DNA of 64,000 bases from Microthrix sp041394405 (GCA_041394405.1 JAWKIF010000008.1:186001-250000); one strand, 5' to 3'. Shown: positions 1 to 8,811, counted from the first letter of the stretch. Translations and numbers: made by a program. The notes: a model not told the origin generated them from the letters alone.

Positions 1-603
<603 letters not shown>

Positions 604-607
604 CGCC

Positions 608-1024
608 ATGTTGATGCCACGCAAGGTTCGACACCGCAAGCACCATCGCGGGCGGCTCAAGGGCAACGCCAAGGGCGGCACCGCGGTCAGCTTCGGCCAG
701 TACGGCGTGCAGGCCCTCGAGCCGGGCTGGATCTCAGCCCGTCAGATCGAGGCCGCCCGTATCGCCATGACCCGCCACATCAAGCGCGGCGGCAAGGTGT
801 GGATCACGGTGTTTCCCGATAAGCCCATCACAGCGAAGCCGGCCGAGACCCGCATGGGTTCCGGCAAGGGCAATCCCGAGCGCTGGGTCGCTCCCGTGAA
901 GCCGGGACGCATCCTGTTCGAGTTGTCCTACCCCGACGAGGCGGTGGCCAAGGGCGCACTCGACCGGGCCATCCAGAAGCTGCCGATCAAGGCCCGCATC
1001 GTCACCCGCGAGGAGGGCATCTGA
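608..1024 (+). CDS. rplP: 50S ribosomal protein L16
   Basis: Large-subunit protein near the A site and peptidyl-transferase centre. At 138 residues it has family length and starts MLMPRKVRHRKHHRGR. The central IAMTRHIKRGGKVWI and GSGKGNPERWVAPVKPGR segments are typical. The stop overlaps the rpmC start by one base (TGATG), indicating translational coupling inside the superoperon. Confidence 0.97.
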   Translation: MLMPRKVRHRKHHRGRLKGNAKGGTAVSFGQYGVQALEPGWISARQIEAARIAMTRHIKRGGKVWITVFPDKPITAKPAETRMGSGKGNPERWVAPVKPGRILFELSYPDEAVAKGALDRAIQKLPIKARIVTREEGI

Positions 1025-1242
1025 TGGCCAAGGACCGTACTCCCGTCCGGGAGATCGCCGACGCGGAACTGCTCAGCCAGCTGGCCGAGCGCCGCGAGGA
1101 GCTGTTCAACCTGCGCTTTCAGCTGGTGACTGGGCAGCTGGACAACTCCGCCCGCCTGGGCGAGGTGCGCCGCACCATCGCCCGCATCATGACCGAGCTG
1201 CGCGAGCGCGAAATCGCCGCCGCCGAAAGGGAGAGCGTCTGA
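1024..1242 (+). CDS. rpmC: 50S ribosomal protein L29
   Basis: Short coiled-coil protein (72 residues) at the polypeptide exit tunnel. ELLNQL-like LSQLAERREELFNLRFQ and RRTIARIMTELREREI are the two helices expected of L29. It overlaps both neighbours by one base, between rplP and rpsQ as in other bacteria. Confidence 0.96.
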   Translation: MAKDRTPVREIADAELLSQLAERREELFNLRFQLVTGQLDNSARLGEVRRTIARIMTELREREIAAAERESV

Positions 1243-1547
1243 TGGCCTCCAAGCCCACCGACACCACGGAGCAGCCAGACACCGCTGCGACCGAGGAGCG
1301 CGCCACCCGCAAGCAGCGGGAGGGCATCGTCACCTCGGCAGAGATGGACAAGACCGTCGTCGTCAGCTTCACCCAACAGGTGAGCCACCGCGCCTACGAC
1401 AAGACGGTCCGCCGCACCAAGCGCCTCTATGTCCACGACGAGGACAACACCCTCAACGTTGGCGACCGGGTGCGCGTGGTGGAGACCCGGCCGCTGTCCA
1501 AGTCCAAGCGCTGGCGCTTGTTGGAGATCCTGGAGCGTGCTCGATGA
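1242..1547 (+). CDS. rpsQ: 30S ribosomal protein S17
   Basis: Primary 16S rRNA-binding OB-fold protein. The 101 residues include an N-terminal extension of about 25 residues rich in Thr and Glu before the conserved core (KQREGIVTSAEMDKTVVV, then VHDEDNTLNVGDRVRVVETRPLSK). The usual length is 80-90. The extension is seen in many actinomycetes. It overlaps rplN by 4 bases. Confidence 0.96.
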   Translation: MASKPTDTTEQPDTAATEERATRKQREGIVTSAEMDKTVVVSFTQQVSHRAYDKTVRRTKRLYVHDEDNTLNVGDRVRVVETRPLSKSKRWRLLEILERAR

Positions 1548-1912
1548 TCCAGCAGGAAACCCGCATGCGGGTGGCCGACAACTCCGGCGCCCGCGAGGTG
1601 CTGGTGATCAAGGTGCTGGGCGGCTCGCGGCGTCGCTACGCCTCGATCGGCGACGTGGTCGTGGCCACCGTGAAGGATGCGCTGCCCGGCGCTGCGGTGA
1701 AGAAGGGCGAGGTGGTGCGTTGTGTCATCGTGCGCACCAAGAAGGAAAAGCGACGCCCCGATGGCTCCTATATTCGCTTCGACGAGAACGCAGCGGTGCT
1801 GATCCGCGAGGACCGCGCGCCGCGTGGCACCCGCATCTTCGGCCCTGTCGGCCGGGAACTGCGAGATCGCAAGTTCATGCGGATCGTCTCGCTGGCCCCG
1901 GAGGTGTTGTGA
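1544..1912 (+). CDS. rplN: 50S ribosomal protein L14
   Basis: 122-residue beta-barrel protein that contacts 16S rRNA in inter-subunit bridges. It begins MIQQETRMRVADNSGAREVL and contains GDVVVATVKDALPG and the RGTRIFGPVGRELR segment typical of L14. The ATG overlaps the rpsQ stop, and its own TGA overlaps the ATG of rplX by one base. Confidence 0.97.
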   Translation: MIQQETRMRVADNSGAREVLVIKVLGGSRRRYASIGDVVVATVKDALPGAAVKKGEVVRCVIVRTKKEKRRPDGSYIRFDENAAVLIREDRAPRGTRIFGPVGRELRDRKFMRIVSLAPEVL

Positions 1913-2250
1913 TGCCACGTCGGAAGCGTGCAACCACGCAACCAAAGATGAAGATCCGAGAGGGCGACCGCGTGGTCGTCCTGCAGGGCAAGGACCGCGG
2001 CACCGAGGGCGTGGTGCTCAAGGCCATGCCCGCCGAGCAGCGCCTGCTGGTGGAGGGTGTCAACGTGCAGAAGCATCACGACAAGCCCCGCCAGGCCGGT
2101 GAACCCGGCGGCATCCGCGAGGCCGAGGGCCCGATCCACGTGTCGAACGTGGCCTTGGTCGAAGGCGGCAAGCCCACCCGCGTCGGCTTCCAGGTCAACG
2201 AGGACGGCAACAAGGTCCGGGTCTCCCGGCGCAGCGGAGGTGAGCTGTGA
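1912..2250 (+). CDS. rplX: 50S ribosomal protein L24
   Basis: Early assembly protein with a KOW motif. The true start is the ATG sharing a base with the rplN stop, giving 112 residues from MPRRKRATTQPKMKI. The frame stays open upstream, but that part is only a shadow of rpsQ and rplN. KOW core: IREGDRVVVLQGKDRGTEG, then PIHVSNVALV, both characteristic. Confidence 0.95.
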   Translation: MPRRKRATTQPKMKIREGDRVVVLQGKDRGTEGVVLKAMPAEQRLLVEGVNVQKHHDKPRQAGEPGGIREAEGPIHVSNVALVEGGKPTRVGFQVNEDGNKVRVSRRSGGEL

Positions 2251-2876
2251 GTACCGATACCGCCAGCAAGGACGCCGAGTCCGAGCCCCTCATCAGCGTG
2301 GGCGACTACGACGGCACCGGGCCAGTTCCCCGCCTGAAGCAGCGCTACAACGAGGTGCTGCGCGACGAGATCCAGGCAGCGTTGGGCCTGGAAAACGTCA
2401 TGGAGGTGCCCCGCCTCACCAAGATCGTGGTGAATGTGGGCGCCGGCGCCGCCACCGAGCAGAAGGCGCTCATCGAGAAGGTGGTCGGTGACCTCACCAT
2501 CATCTGCGGTCAGAAGCCCATCGTGACGAAGGCAAAGAAGTCCATCGCCGGCTTCAAGCTGCGAGAGGGCAACGCCGTCGGCGTGAAGGTCACCCTGCGC
2601 GGCGACCGCATGTGGGAGTTCTTCGACCGGCTGGTGAACCTGGCCATTCCCCGAATCCGCGACTTCCGCGGCCTCTCGCCCCGCAGCTTCGACGGACGGG
2701 GCAACTACACCTTCGGGGTGACCGAGCAACTCATCTTCCCCGAGATCGACTACGACCAGGTCGATGCCATCCGTGGCATGGACATCACCCTCGTGACCAC
2801 CGCTCGTACCGATGCTGAAGGCAAGGCCCTGCTCGATGCCTTCAGCTTCCCGTTCAAACGTGAAGGGCAGCAGTAA
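2247..2876 (+). CDS. rplE: 50S ribosomal protein L5
   Basis: 5S rRNA-binding protein of the central protuberance. The 209 residues include about 25 extra N-terminal residues before PRLKQRYNEVLRDEIQ. Conserved segments are PRLTKIVVNVGAG, GQKPIVTKAKKSIAGFKLREG, and DFRGLSPRSFDGRGNYTFGV. It overlaps rplX by 4 bases, and its TAA shares a base with the rpsN ATG. Confidence 0.97.
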   Translation: MSTDTASKDAESEPLISVGDYDGTGPVPRLKQRYNEVLRDEIQAALGLENVMEVPRLTKIVVNVGAGAATEQKALIEKVVGDLTIICGQKPIVTKAKKSIAGFKLREGNAVGVKVTLRGDRMWEFFDRLVNLAIPRIRDFRGLSPRSFDGRGNYTFGVTEQLIFPEIDYDQVDAIRGMDITLVTTARTDAEGKALLDAFSFPFKREGQQ

Positions 2877-3061
2877 TGGCGACCAAGGCACTCATTGAGA
2901 AGGCCAACCGCAAGCCGAAGTTCAAGGTGCGCGGCTACACCCGCTGCACGCGTTGCGGGCGCCCCCGTGCCGTGTACCGCAAGTTCGGATTGTGTCGTAT
3001 CTGTTTGAGAGAGCTGGCTCACGCCGGGGAGATTCCCGGCGTGCGCAAGGCGAGCTGGTGA
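2876..3061 (+). CDS. rpsN: 30S ribosomal protein S14, type Z
   Basis: 61-residue zinc-binding form of S14, needed for assembly of the 30S head. Two CxxC pairs are visible (CTRC and CRIC), spaced as a zinc ribbon, so this is the zinc-dependent (C+) paralogue. The position between rplE and rpsH is canonical. Confidence 0.96.
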   Translation: MATKALIEKANRKPKFKVRGYTRCTRCGRPRAVYRKFGLCRICLRELAHAGEIPGVRKASW

Positions 3062-3077
3062 GAGGAGGCCTGAACCA

Positions 3078-3480
3078 ATGTCGATGACCGATCCCATTGC
3101 AGACATGCTGACCCGGGTCCGCAACGCCAACGTGGCGATGCACGACCAGGTGCGCATGCCCTCCTCCAAGCAGAAGGAGGCCCTTGCCGCCGTGCTCCAG
3201 AAAGAGGGCTACATCGGTGAGTTCGAGGTGAGTCCAGCTCCCAACGGGCCTGGCAACACCCTGACCATCACCATGAAGTACTCGCCCGAGCGCAAGCGGG
3301 TGATCTCCGGCATCCAGCGGGTGTCCAAGCCCGGCCTGCGCATCTATCGCAAGTCCAACGAGGTCCCCGCGTGTTGGTGGCCTGGGGATTTCCGTGCTGT
3401 CGACCAGCCAGGGACTCATCACCGACCGGGAGGCACGTCGCCGCCGGGTTGGTGGTGAGGTGCTCTGCAACGTCTGGTAG
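3078..3480 (+). CDS. rpsH: 30S ribosomal protein S8, frameshifted as sequenced
   Basis: Essential 16S rRNA-binding assembly protein that also represses the spc operon in E. coli. A strong GGAGG lies 10 bases before the ATG. The first 98 residues are normal S8, ending IYRKSNEVP near 3368. The frame then leaves the family. The canonical C-terminus (GGLGISVLSTSQGLITD and RRVGGEVLCNVW) is read from 3380 to the TAG at 3478-3480 in the frame shifted by +1. The 403-base span is two bases short of 135 codons. Restoring one C in the CCCC run and one G after gtgttg gives PRVLGGLGIS, the family sequence. In an essential gene, a sequencing or assembly error is the likely cause. Programmed shifting is less likely. 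Confidence 0.9.
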
Positions 3481-3492
3481 GGGGGGCACGCC

Positions 3493-4032
3493 ATGTCACG
3501 AATCGGAGAACAGCCCATCGCGGTCCCCGCCGGCGTGACGGTGTCGGTCGACGCCGACACGGTCACGGTGAAGGGCCCCAAGGGTGAACTGACCCAAGAG
3601 CTGCCGGGAGGCATCTCGGTTGCCGTCGACGACGGCACCGTCTCGGTGGCCCGGGCCGATGACGAGCGGGAGACCCGCTCGCTGCACGGCCTGGCCCGGT
3701 CGCTGGTGGACAACATGGTCACCGGCGTGTCCACGGGCTTCCAGAAGGATCTGGAGATCGTCGGAACCGGCTACCGCGCCACCGCCAAGGGCTCCAACGC
3801 CCTTGAGCTGCAGCTCGGGTTCTCGCACTCCATCACGGTGGAGGCACCCGAGGGAATCAGCTTCACGCTGCCGCGCAACACCTACATCGAGATCGCCGGC
3901 ATCGACAAGCAGGTGGTCGGCCAGGTGGCCGCCAACATCCGCTCGCTGCGCCCGCCGGAGCCCTACAAGGGCAAGGGCGTGCGGTATGCGAACGAGCACG
4001 TGAAGCGCAAGGCCGGCAAGGCCGGCAAGTGA
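3493..4032 (+). CDS. rplF: 50S ribosomal protein L6
   Basis: 179-residue large-subunit protein next to the factor-binding centre, built of two similar domains. It begins MSRIGEQPIAVPAGVTV and ends with the signature PPEPYKGKGVRYANEHVKRKAGKAGK region, whose lysine-rich tail contacts 23S rRNA. It follows rpsH by 12 bases, or by much more if the frameshifted rpsH stop is used. Confidence 0.97.
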   Translation: MSRIGEQPIAVPAGVTVSVDADTVTVKGPKGELTQELPGGISVAVDDGTVSVARADDERETRSLHGLARSLVDNMVTGVSTGFQKDLEIVGTGYRATAKGSNALELQLGFSHSITVEAPEGISFTLPRNTYIEIAGIDKQVVGQVAANIRSLRPPEPYKGKGVRYANEHVKRKAGKAGK

Positions 4033-4054
4033 GCAGCGGCCACAGGAGCATGAG

Positions 4055-4420
4055 ATGACCAACAAGACAGACGCCAAGCGGCGCTCACGCATTCGGCGCC
4101 ACGCCAGGGTGCGATCGACGGTGCATGGCACCCAGGACCGGCCTCGGCTGGCCGTGTTTCGTTCCAACCGCCACGTGGTGGCGCAGGTGATCGACGACAA
4201 CGCCGGCGTCACGCTGGCCTCCGCCTCCACCCAGGAACCCGACCTGCGGGGTGGCGCAACCGGAAACAAGGAGGCGGCCGTGACGGTTGGCGAGCGAATC
4301 GCCGACCGCGCCAAGGCCGCCGGAGTGACGACAGTGGTGTTCGACCGGGGTGGCTTCCGCTTCCACGGCCGAGTTGCCGCCCTCGCAGATTCCGCCCGTG
4401 ACGGCGGACTGGAGTTCTAG
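4055..4420 (+). CDS. rplR: 50S ribosomal protein L18
   Basis: 5S rRNA-binding protein, 121 residues. Conserved RIRRHARVRSTVHGTQDRPRLAVFRSNRH and the C-terminal VFDRGGFRFHGRVAALADSARDGGLEF parts are visible. An AGGAG lies 7 bases before the ATG. rpsE begins two bases after its stop. Confidence 0.97.
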   Translation: MTNKTDAKRRSRIRRHARVRSTVHGTQDRPRLAVFRSNRHVVAQVIDDNAGVTLASASTQEPDLRGGATGNKEAAVTVGERIADRAKAAGVTTVVFDRGGFRFHGRVAALADSARDGGLEF

Positions 4421-4422
4421 AT

Positions 4423-5016
4423 ATGGCCCCGAACAACAACCGCGGCAACTCCCGCAGCGGGTCTGACGACTCGAGCCTGCGCGAACAGCGGGTGATCAAC
4501 ATCAATCGTGTGGCCAAGGTGGTCAAGGGCGGCCGTCGGTTCTCCTTCACCGCGCTGGTGGTCATCGGCGACGGTGCCGGGCGGGTGGGCCTGGGCTACG
4601 GCAAGGCCAAGGAGGTGCCCCTCGCCATCCAGAAGGGCACCGAAGAGGCCAAGCGAACCCTCATCACCGTGCCCATGGCCGGGTCGACAATTGTGCACCC
4701 CATCATCGGCGAACTCGGCGCCGGTCGGGTGATGCTGAAGCCCGCCGCCCCGGGTACCGGAGTGATCGCCGGCGGCGCCGCCCGTGCCATTCTCGAGGAG
4801 GCCGGAATCGGCGACGTGCTGTGCAAGTCGCTGGGCTCGCCCAACTACATCAACGTGGCCCGGGCAACCATGAATGGCCTGACGAGCCTGCGCCGCCCCG
4901 ACGAGATGGCGCGGCTGCGGGGCCTCGATCCCGAGGAGTTCATGCCCCCCGCCCTGTGGCGTGCCTGGCAAGAGAGCCAGCGCGGGCCTGCGCCCGAGCC
5001 AACCGAGGTGCGATGA
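4423..5016 (+). CDS. rpsE: 30S ribosomal protein S5
   Basis: Decoding-fidelity protein, 197 residues. It has the double-stranded RNA-binding domain (VVKGGRRFSFTALVVIGDG) and the loop GYGKAKEVPLAIQKG, followed by the C-terminal domain with GVIAGGAARAILEEAGI. A short N-terminal extension (about 20 residues) precedes the core. The stop TGA overlaps the rpmD ATG by one base. Confidence 0.97.
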   Translation: MAPNNNRGNSRSGSDDSSLREQRVININRVAKVVKGGRRFSFTALVVIGDGAGRVGLGYGKAKEVPLAIQKGTEEAKRTLITVPMAGSTIVHPIIGELGAGRVMLKPAAPGTGVIAGGAARAILEEAGIGDVLCKSLGSPNYINVARATMNGLTSLRRPDEMARLRGLDPEEFMPPALWRAWQESQRGPAPEPTEVR

Positions 5017-5201
5017 TGGGTAGCTTGAAGGTCACCCAGACCCGTTCGGCCATCGGCTCCAAGCCCAAGCAGCGAGGCACGCTGCGGGCGCTGGGCCTCG
5101 GACGAATCGGCCGCTCCAACGTGGTGCCGGACACCCCCGATATCCGGGGCCAGATCAGCAAGGTCCCCCACCTCATCAATGTCGAGGAAGACAACTCATG
5201 A
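5016..5201 (+). CDS. rpmD: 50S ribosomal protein L30
   Basis: 61 residues, MGSLKVTQTRSAIGSKPKQR, with LGLGRIGRSNVVPDTPDIRG as in other L30 proteins. Two adjacent in-frame ATG codons exist (5013 and 5016). The second is chosen because it makes the usual one-base overlap with rpsE. Upstream reading frame is shadow. Confidence 0.94.
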   Translation: MGSLKVTQTRSAIGSKPKQRGTLRALGLGRIGRSNVVPDTPDIRGQISKVPHLINVEEDNS

Positions 5202-5683
5202 AGGTTCACGATCTCCAGCCGGCGCCAGGCGCCAAGCGGCGTGCCAAGCGCGTCGGCCGCGGTATCGGTGGCAAGGGTGGCAAGACCGCCGGCCGTGGCA
5301 CCAAGGGCCAGCGGGCACGCAACACGGTGCCGGTTGCCTTCGAAGGCGGCCAGATGCCGCTGTTCCAGCGGCTTCCCAAGCTGCGAGGGTTCAACAACCC
5401 CTTCCGGGTCGAGTACCAGCCCGTCAACCTGGACACCATCCAGGAATGCGGATTGGACGAGGTGTCTCCTGAGACGTTGCTGGGCGTCGGCCTGGTGAGC
5501 AAGGGCTCGCTGGTGAAGGTGCTGGGCCGGGGCGAGTTGAACCGCGCCGTCACGGTGAAGGCCCACGCCTTCTCGGCTTCGGCAGAGGCGGCCATCACTG
5601 CCGCCGGCGGCAGCGTCGAACGGCTCGACCTGCCCCACGCCGTACGCCCGGCGTTCCACGGCTCGGCCCACACCAACCGCTGA
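5198..5683 (+). CDS. rplO: 50S ribosomal protein L15
   Basis: 161-residue late assembly protein. The N-terminal glycine- and arginine-rich extension that threads through 23S rRNA is clear (RVGRGIGGKGGKTAGRGTKG), followed by FEGGQMPLFQRLPKLRGF. Start overlaps rpmD by 4 bases. It precedes secY by 20 bases, the classic spc-operon junction. Confidence 0.97.
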   Translation: MKVHDLQPAPGAKRRAKRVGRGIGGKGGKTAGRGTKGQRARNTVPVAFEGGQMPLFQRLPKLRGFNNPFRVEYQPVNLDTIQECGLDEVSPETLLGVGLVSKGSLVKVLGRGELNRAVTVKAHAFSASAEAAITAAGGSVERLDLPHAVRPAFHGSAHTNR

Positions 5684-5703
5684 GTCAGACTCGGAGCTCG
5701 CCT

Positions 5704-7041
5704 GTGTCATCGCTGCGCAACCTGTTCAAGATCCCCGAACTTCGGAACAAGGTCCTGTTCACGTTGTTCATCCTGGCGCTGTACCGCTTGGGCTCGTTCA
5801 TCCCCGCACCCGGCATCGACCAGTCCGCCGTGGCGGCCATCAAGGCCCAAGCCGAACAGGGCGGCGTGCTCAGCTACCTGCAGCTGTTCTCGGGCAACGC
5901 ACTGACGCAGTTCGCCATCTTCGCCTTGGGCATCATGCCCTACATCACGGCGTCGATCATCCTGCAGATCCTCGGCGTGGTCATCCCCAAGTTGGAGGAG
6001 TGGCAGAAGCAGGGTGCGGTCGGGCAACGCAAGATCACCCAGTGGACCCGCTACGTGACCATCGGCATCGCCGTGCTGCAGAGCACCGGGTTTGTCTACC
6101 TGTTCCAGAACGGGGGCGGCGGCCTGACCAGCAACACCAACATCTCGTTGGTCACCAACTTCAACCTGGGCACCCTGTCGCTCATCGTGGTCACCTTCAC
6201 CGCCGGCACCGCACTGCTCATGTGGATGGGCGAGCTCATCACCCAGCGCGGAATCGGCAACGGCATGTCGCTGATCATCTTCTCCTCGGTGGTCTCGGGC
6301 TTTCCGTCGGTGGGGGCCAGCCTGAGGGCCTCCAATGGCTGGTGGGCGGTCGCGCTGGTATTCGGCGTGGCCGTGCTCCTGCTGATCTTCATCATCTACA
6401 TCGAGAACGGTGTGCGGAAGATCCCGGTGCAGTTCGCCAAGCGCCAGGTGGGACGTCGCATGTACGGCGGTCAGAGCACCTACATCCCGCTGAAGGTCAA
6501 CCAGGCCGGCGTCATCCCCATCATCTTCGCCTCAGCGTTCCTGCAGATGCCGGTGTTGTTGGTGAACGTGCTGCCCCAGACCGGTTGGGGTGATTCCATC
6601 CGCCGCTGGATCGACGGCAACCTGGTACAGGCCGCCTCGCCCGTGTACCTGGCCATCTTCGGGCTGCTGATCTTCGGCTTCAGCTACTTCTACACGTCGA
6701 TCGCCTTCGACCCCGTCCAGCAGGCGGACAACCTGCGCAAGCAGGGCGGGTTCATCCCCGGCATCCGGCCCGGCCCTCAGACCGAGCGCTACCTGGCCAA
6801 GGTGCTGAACCGCATCACCTTCCCGGGCGCGTTGTTCATCGCCTTCCTGGCCTTGGTCCCCACCATCATCGTGGTGATGATCGTGGGGCGTGCCAACTCC
6901 GGGATTGCGTTCTCCATCGGCGGTGCCTCTCTGCTGATAGCCGTGGGTGTTGCCCTCGAGCTGATGAAGCAGGTGGACGGCCAGCTCATGCTGCGCAACT
7001 ACGAGGGCTTCCTCTCCTCCAAGCCTGAGAAGCGCCGTTGA
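5704..7041 (+). CDS. secY: Preprotein translocase subunit SecY
   Basis: Channel-forming subunit of the Sec translocon. 445 residues with ten hydrophobic segments, starting from GTG. Family motifs include FALGIMPYITASIILQ, the cytoplasmic loop KRQVGRRMYGGQSTYIPLKVNQAGVIPIIFA, and IPGIRPGPQTERYL before the last helices. Its TGA shares a base with the adk ATG. Confidence 0.97.
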   Translation: MSSLRNLFKIPELRNKVLFTLFILALYRLGSFIPAPGIDQSAVAAIKAQAEQGGVLSYLQLFSGNALTQFAIFALGIMPYITASIILQILGVVIPKLEEWQKQGAVGQRKITQWTRYVTIGIAVLQSTGFVYLFQNGGGGLTSNTNISLVTNFNLGTLSLIVVTFTAGTALLMWMGELITQRGIGNGMSLIIFSSVVSGFPSVGASLRASNGWWAVALVFGVAVLLLIFIIYIENGVRKIPVQFAKRQVGRRMYGGQSTYIPLKVNQAGVIPIIFASAFLQMPVLLVNVLPQTGWGDSIRRWIDGNLVQAASPVYLAIFGLLIFGFSYFYTSIAFDPVQQADNLRKQGGFIPGIRPGPQTERYLAKVLNRITFPGALFIAFLALVPTIIVVMIVGRANSGIAFSIGGASLLIAVGVALELMKQVDGQLMLRNYEGFLSSKPEKRR

Positions 7042-7700
7042 TGAGCGAACGCGGCACACGCCTGGTGATCTTCGGCCGGCAGGGCGCCGGCAAGGGCACC
7101 CAGTCCAAGCGGCTGGCCGCGCATTTCGGCGTGCCCCACATCTCCACGGGAGACATCTTCCGGGCCGCGATTGCGGCGGGCACCGAGATCGGGCTGGCCG
7201 CCAAGGCCATCATGGACCGCGGCGACCTCGTCCCCGACGACGTGTTGCGAGGCATCGTGGCCGAGCGACTGGATCAGCCCGATGTGGCCGGCGGTTGGCT
7301 CTTGGACGGGTTCCCACGGACGCCCACCCAGGCTGACGACCTCGACGAGATCGCCGATCCACCGTTGGACCTGGCGATCAACCTGGAGGTGCCCGAGGAC
7401 GTCGTCGTCGAGCGCATCTCCTCCCGCCGGGTGTGCGAGGCCGAGGGCCACATCTACACCGCCACCGACCCGTCCGCCGTGGCGGGCGAGTGCGAGGTGG
7501 ACCACAGCCCCGTGACCCAGCGCGAGGACGACACCGAGGCGGCGGTCCGCCAGCGTCTCGCCGTCTACGCCGAGCAGACCGAGCCGCTGCTGGCCCGCTA
7601 TCGCCAGCGCAACCAGCTGGTCCTGGTCGACGGCGTGGGGGATGTCGGCGACGTCGCCCAGCGAGTCATCGCAGCGGTCACCGACGAGTTGGGCCGATGA
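7041..7700 (+). CDS. adk: Adenylate kinase
   Basis: Interconverts ATP + AMP and 2 ADP. 219 residues with the P-loop GRQGAGKGTQ, GDIFRAAI in the AMP-binding region and LLDGFPRTPTQA. A long LID segment from about residue 126 contains only two cysteines, so a full zinc-LID Cys4 set is not visible. The start is the ATG overlapping the secY stop. In many bacteria map follows adk; here the next gene is infA after a 205-base gap. Confidence 0.95.
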   Translation: MSERGTRLVIFGRQGAGKGTQSKRLAAHFGVPHISTGDIFRAAIAAGTEIGLAAKAIMDRGDLVPDDVLRGIVAERLDQPDVAGGWLLDGFPRTPTQADDLDEIADPPLDLAINLEVPEDVVVERISSRRVCEAEGHIYTATDPSAVAGECEVDHSPVTQREDDTEAAVRQRLAVYAEQTEPLLARYRQRNQLVLVDGVGDVGDVAQRVIAAVTDELGR

Positions 7701-7711
7701 TGACCCCGGTT

Positions 7712-7739
7712 TTGCCCACCGAGCCAGCACCGCTAAGCT
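7712..7739 (+). promoter_or_regulatory. Candidate promoter for infA-rpmJ-rpsM transcript
   Basis: TTGCCC (7712-7717), a 16-base spacer and TAAGCT (7734-7739) lie in the non-coding 205 bases between adk and infA. The boxes match the SigA pattern only in part (4/6 and TAnnnT). The remaining gap up to the infA ribosome-binding site shows no open frame that looks coding. Confidence 0.35.
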
Positions 7740-7905
7740 CGTTCTTCGCCCCAAGCGCCAGTGGCTGTGTCGTCGCGTGTCGACGCACTCCGCTCGGGCA
7801 TCCACCCCAGTCGCCGGTCACCTCCGACCGGCGCCGATCGTAGCCCCGATTCCCACCGCCGCGGCGGTTCATCCATCGGGACCGCCCCCAATTGAAGGAG
7901 TTACC

Positions 7906-8130
7906 CTGCCTAAGTCCAAGGAAGACGCCATCGTCATGGAGGGAGTCGTCAACGAGTCCCTCCCCAACGCGATGTTCCGCGTCGAACTGGAAAACGGCCA
8001 CGAAGTGTTGGCCCACATCTCCGGCAAGATGCGAATGCACTACATCCGTATCCTGCCCGGCGACAAGGTGCAGGTGGAGCTCACCCCCTACGACCTCTCG
8101 CGAGGCCGTATTACCTACAGGTACAAGTAG
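7906..8130 (+). CDS. infA: Translation initiation factor IF-1, apparent CTG start
   Basis: 74-residue OB-fold factor that occupies the ribosomal A site during initiation. Core VEGVVNESLPNAMFRVELENGH-like sequence and HISGKMRMHYIRILPGD are unmistakable. The family N-terminus (PKSKEDAIVMEG here; AKEDNIEMQG in E. coli) begins right after CTG at 7906, with GAAGGAG (7894-7900) five bases upstream. No ATG, GTG or TTG is placed suitably; the first in-frame ATG (7936) would remove ten conserved residues. AUU at 7891 is the only other rare-start option and lies upstream of the GAAGGAG. Confidence 0.9.
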   Translation: MPKSKEDAIVMEGVVNESLPNAMFRVELENGHEVLAHISGKMRMHYIRILPGDKVQVELTPYDLSRGRITYRYK

Positions 8131-8167
8131 TGGCCGGCGGCATCCGCCGCAGGTCTGAGAGGCAACG

Positions 8168-8281
8168 ATGAAGGTTCGACCGAGCGTCAAGCGCATGTGT
8201 GAGAAGTGCCGGGTGATCCGCCGCGGCGGCACCGTGCGCATCATCTGCGATAACCCGCGGCACAAGCAGCGACAGGGCTGA
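8168..8281 (+). CDS. rpmJ: 50S ribosomal protein L36
   Basis: 37-residue zinc-binding protein: MKVRPSVKRMCEKCRVIRRG, then a C-terminal CDNPRHKQRQG. Ligands CxxC, C and H of the C+ form are present. Located between infA and rpsM, as usual. An AACG-rich, weak Shine-Dalgarno region precedes the ATG. Confidence 0.95.
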   Translation: MKVRPSVKRMCEKCRVIRRGGTVRIICDNPRHKQRQG

Positions 8282-8329
8282 TGTTGCACCACATGGTTGA
8301 TACACCGATGATCGAGGAGTTCTAGCAAC

Positions 8330-8707
8330 ATGGCACGAATCGCCGGAGTGGACATCCCCCGCGAGAAGCGGCTGGTGATTTCCCTCACCTACATCTACGG
8401 AGTCGGCTCCAGCGCGGCGAAGGCCATTTGCGCCGACATCGGCCTGCCGGAGGACACCCGGGTACGCGACCTCACCGAGAGCGAGGTGAGCCAGCTGCGC
8501 ACCTACATCGAGGCCAACCTCAAGACCGAGGGCGACCTGCGCCGCGAGGTGCAACAGAACATCAAGCGCAAGATGGAGATCGGCAGCTATCAAGGCCTGC
8601 GGCACCGCCGAGGGTTGCCGGTTCGGGGTCAGCGCACCCACACCAACGCCCGCACCCGCAAGGGCCCGAAGAAGACCGTGGCCGGCAAGAAGAAGGTCCG
8701 CAAGTAA
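8330..8707 (+). CDS. rpsM: 30S ribosomal protein S13
   Basis: 125-residue head protein that contacts the P-site tRNA and forms inter-subunit bridges. MARIAGVDIPREKRLVISLT, GLRHRRGLPVRGQRTHTNAR and a basic C-terminal tail (KKTVAGKKKVRK) are characteristic. A TCTAG-rich spacer precedes it. 104 pyrimidine-rich bases separate it from rpsK. Confidence 0.97.
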   Translation: MARIAGVDIPREKRLVISLTYIYGVGSSAAKAICADIGLPEDTRVRDLTESEVSQLRTYIEANLKTEGDLRREVQQNIKRKMEIGSYQGLRHRRGLPVRGQRTHTNARTRKGPKKTVAGKKKVRK

Positions 8708-8811
8708 CTCCCGGGCGCATTCGCCCACCCAAGTTCCCCTTTCCCCTGCACCCCTTTCCCCCTTACCGCTGAGAACCCAGCGACACGAGCGAACCAGACC
8801 GAGGACTGAGT

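Noticed and set aside
3078..3458. S8 variant with a novel C-terminus
   Set aside because: The novel part is Pro/Trp/Gly noise, while the normal S8 C-terminus is encoded in the neighbouring frame over the same bases.
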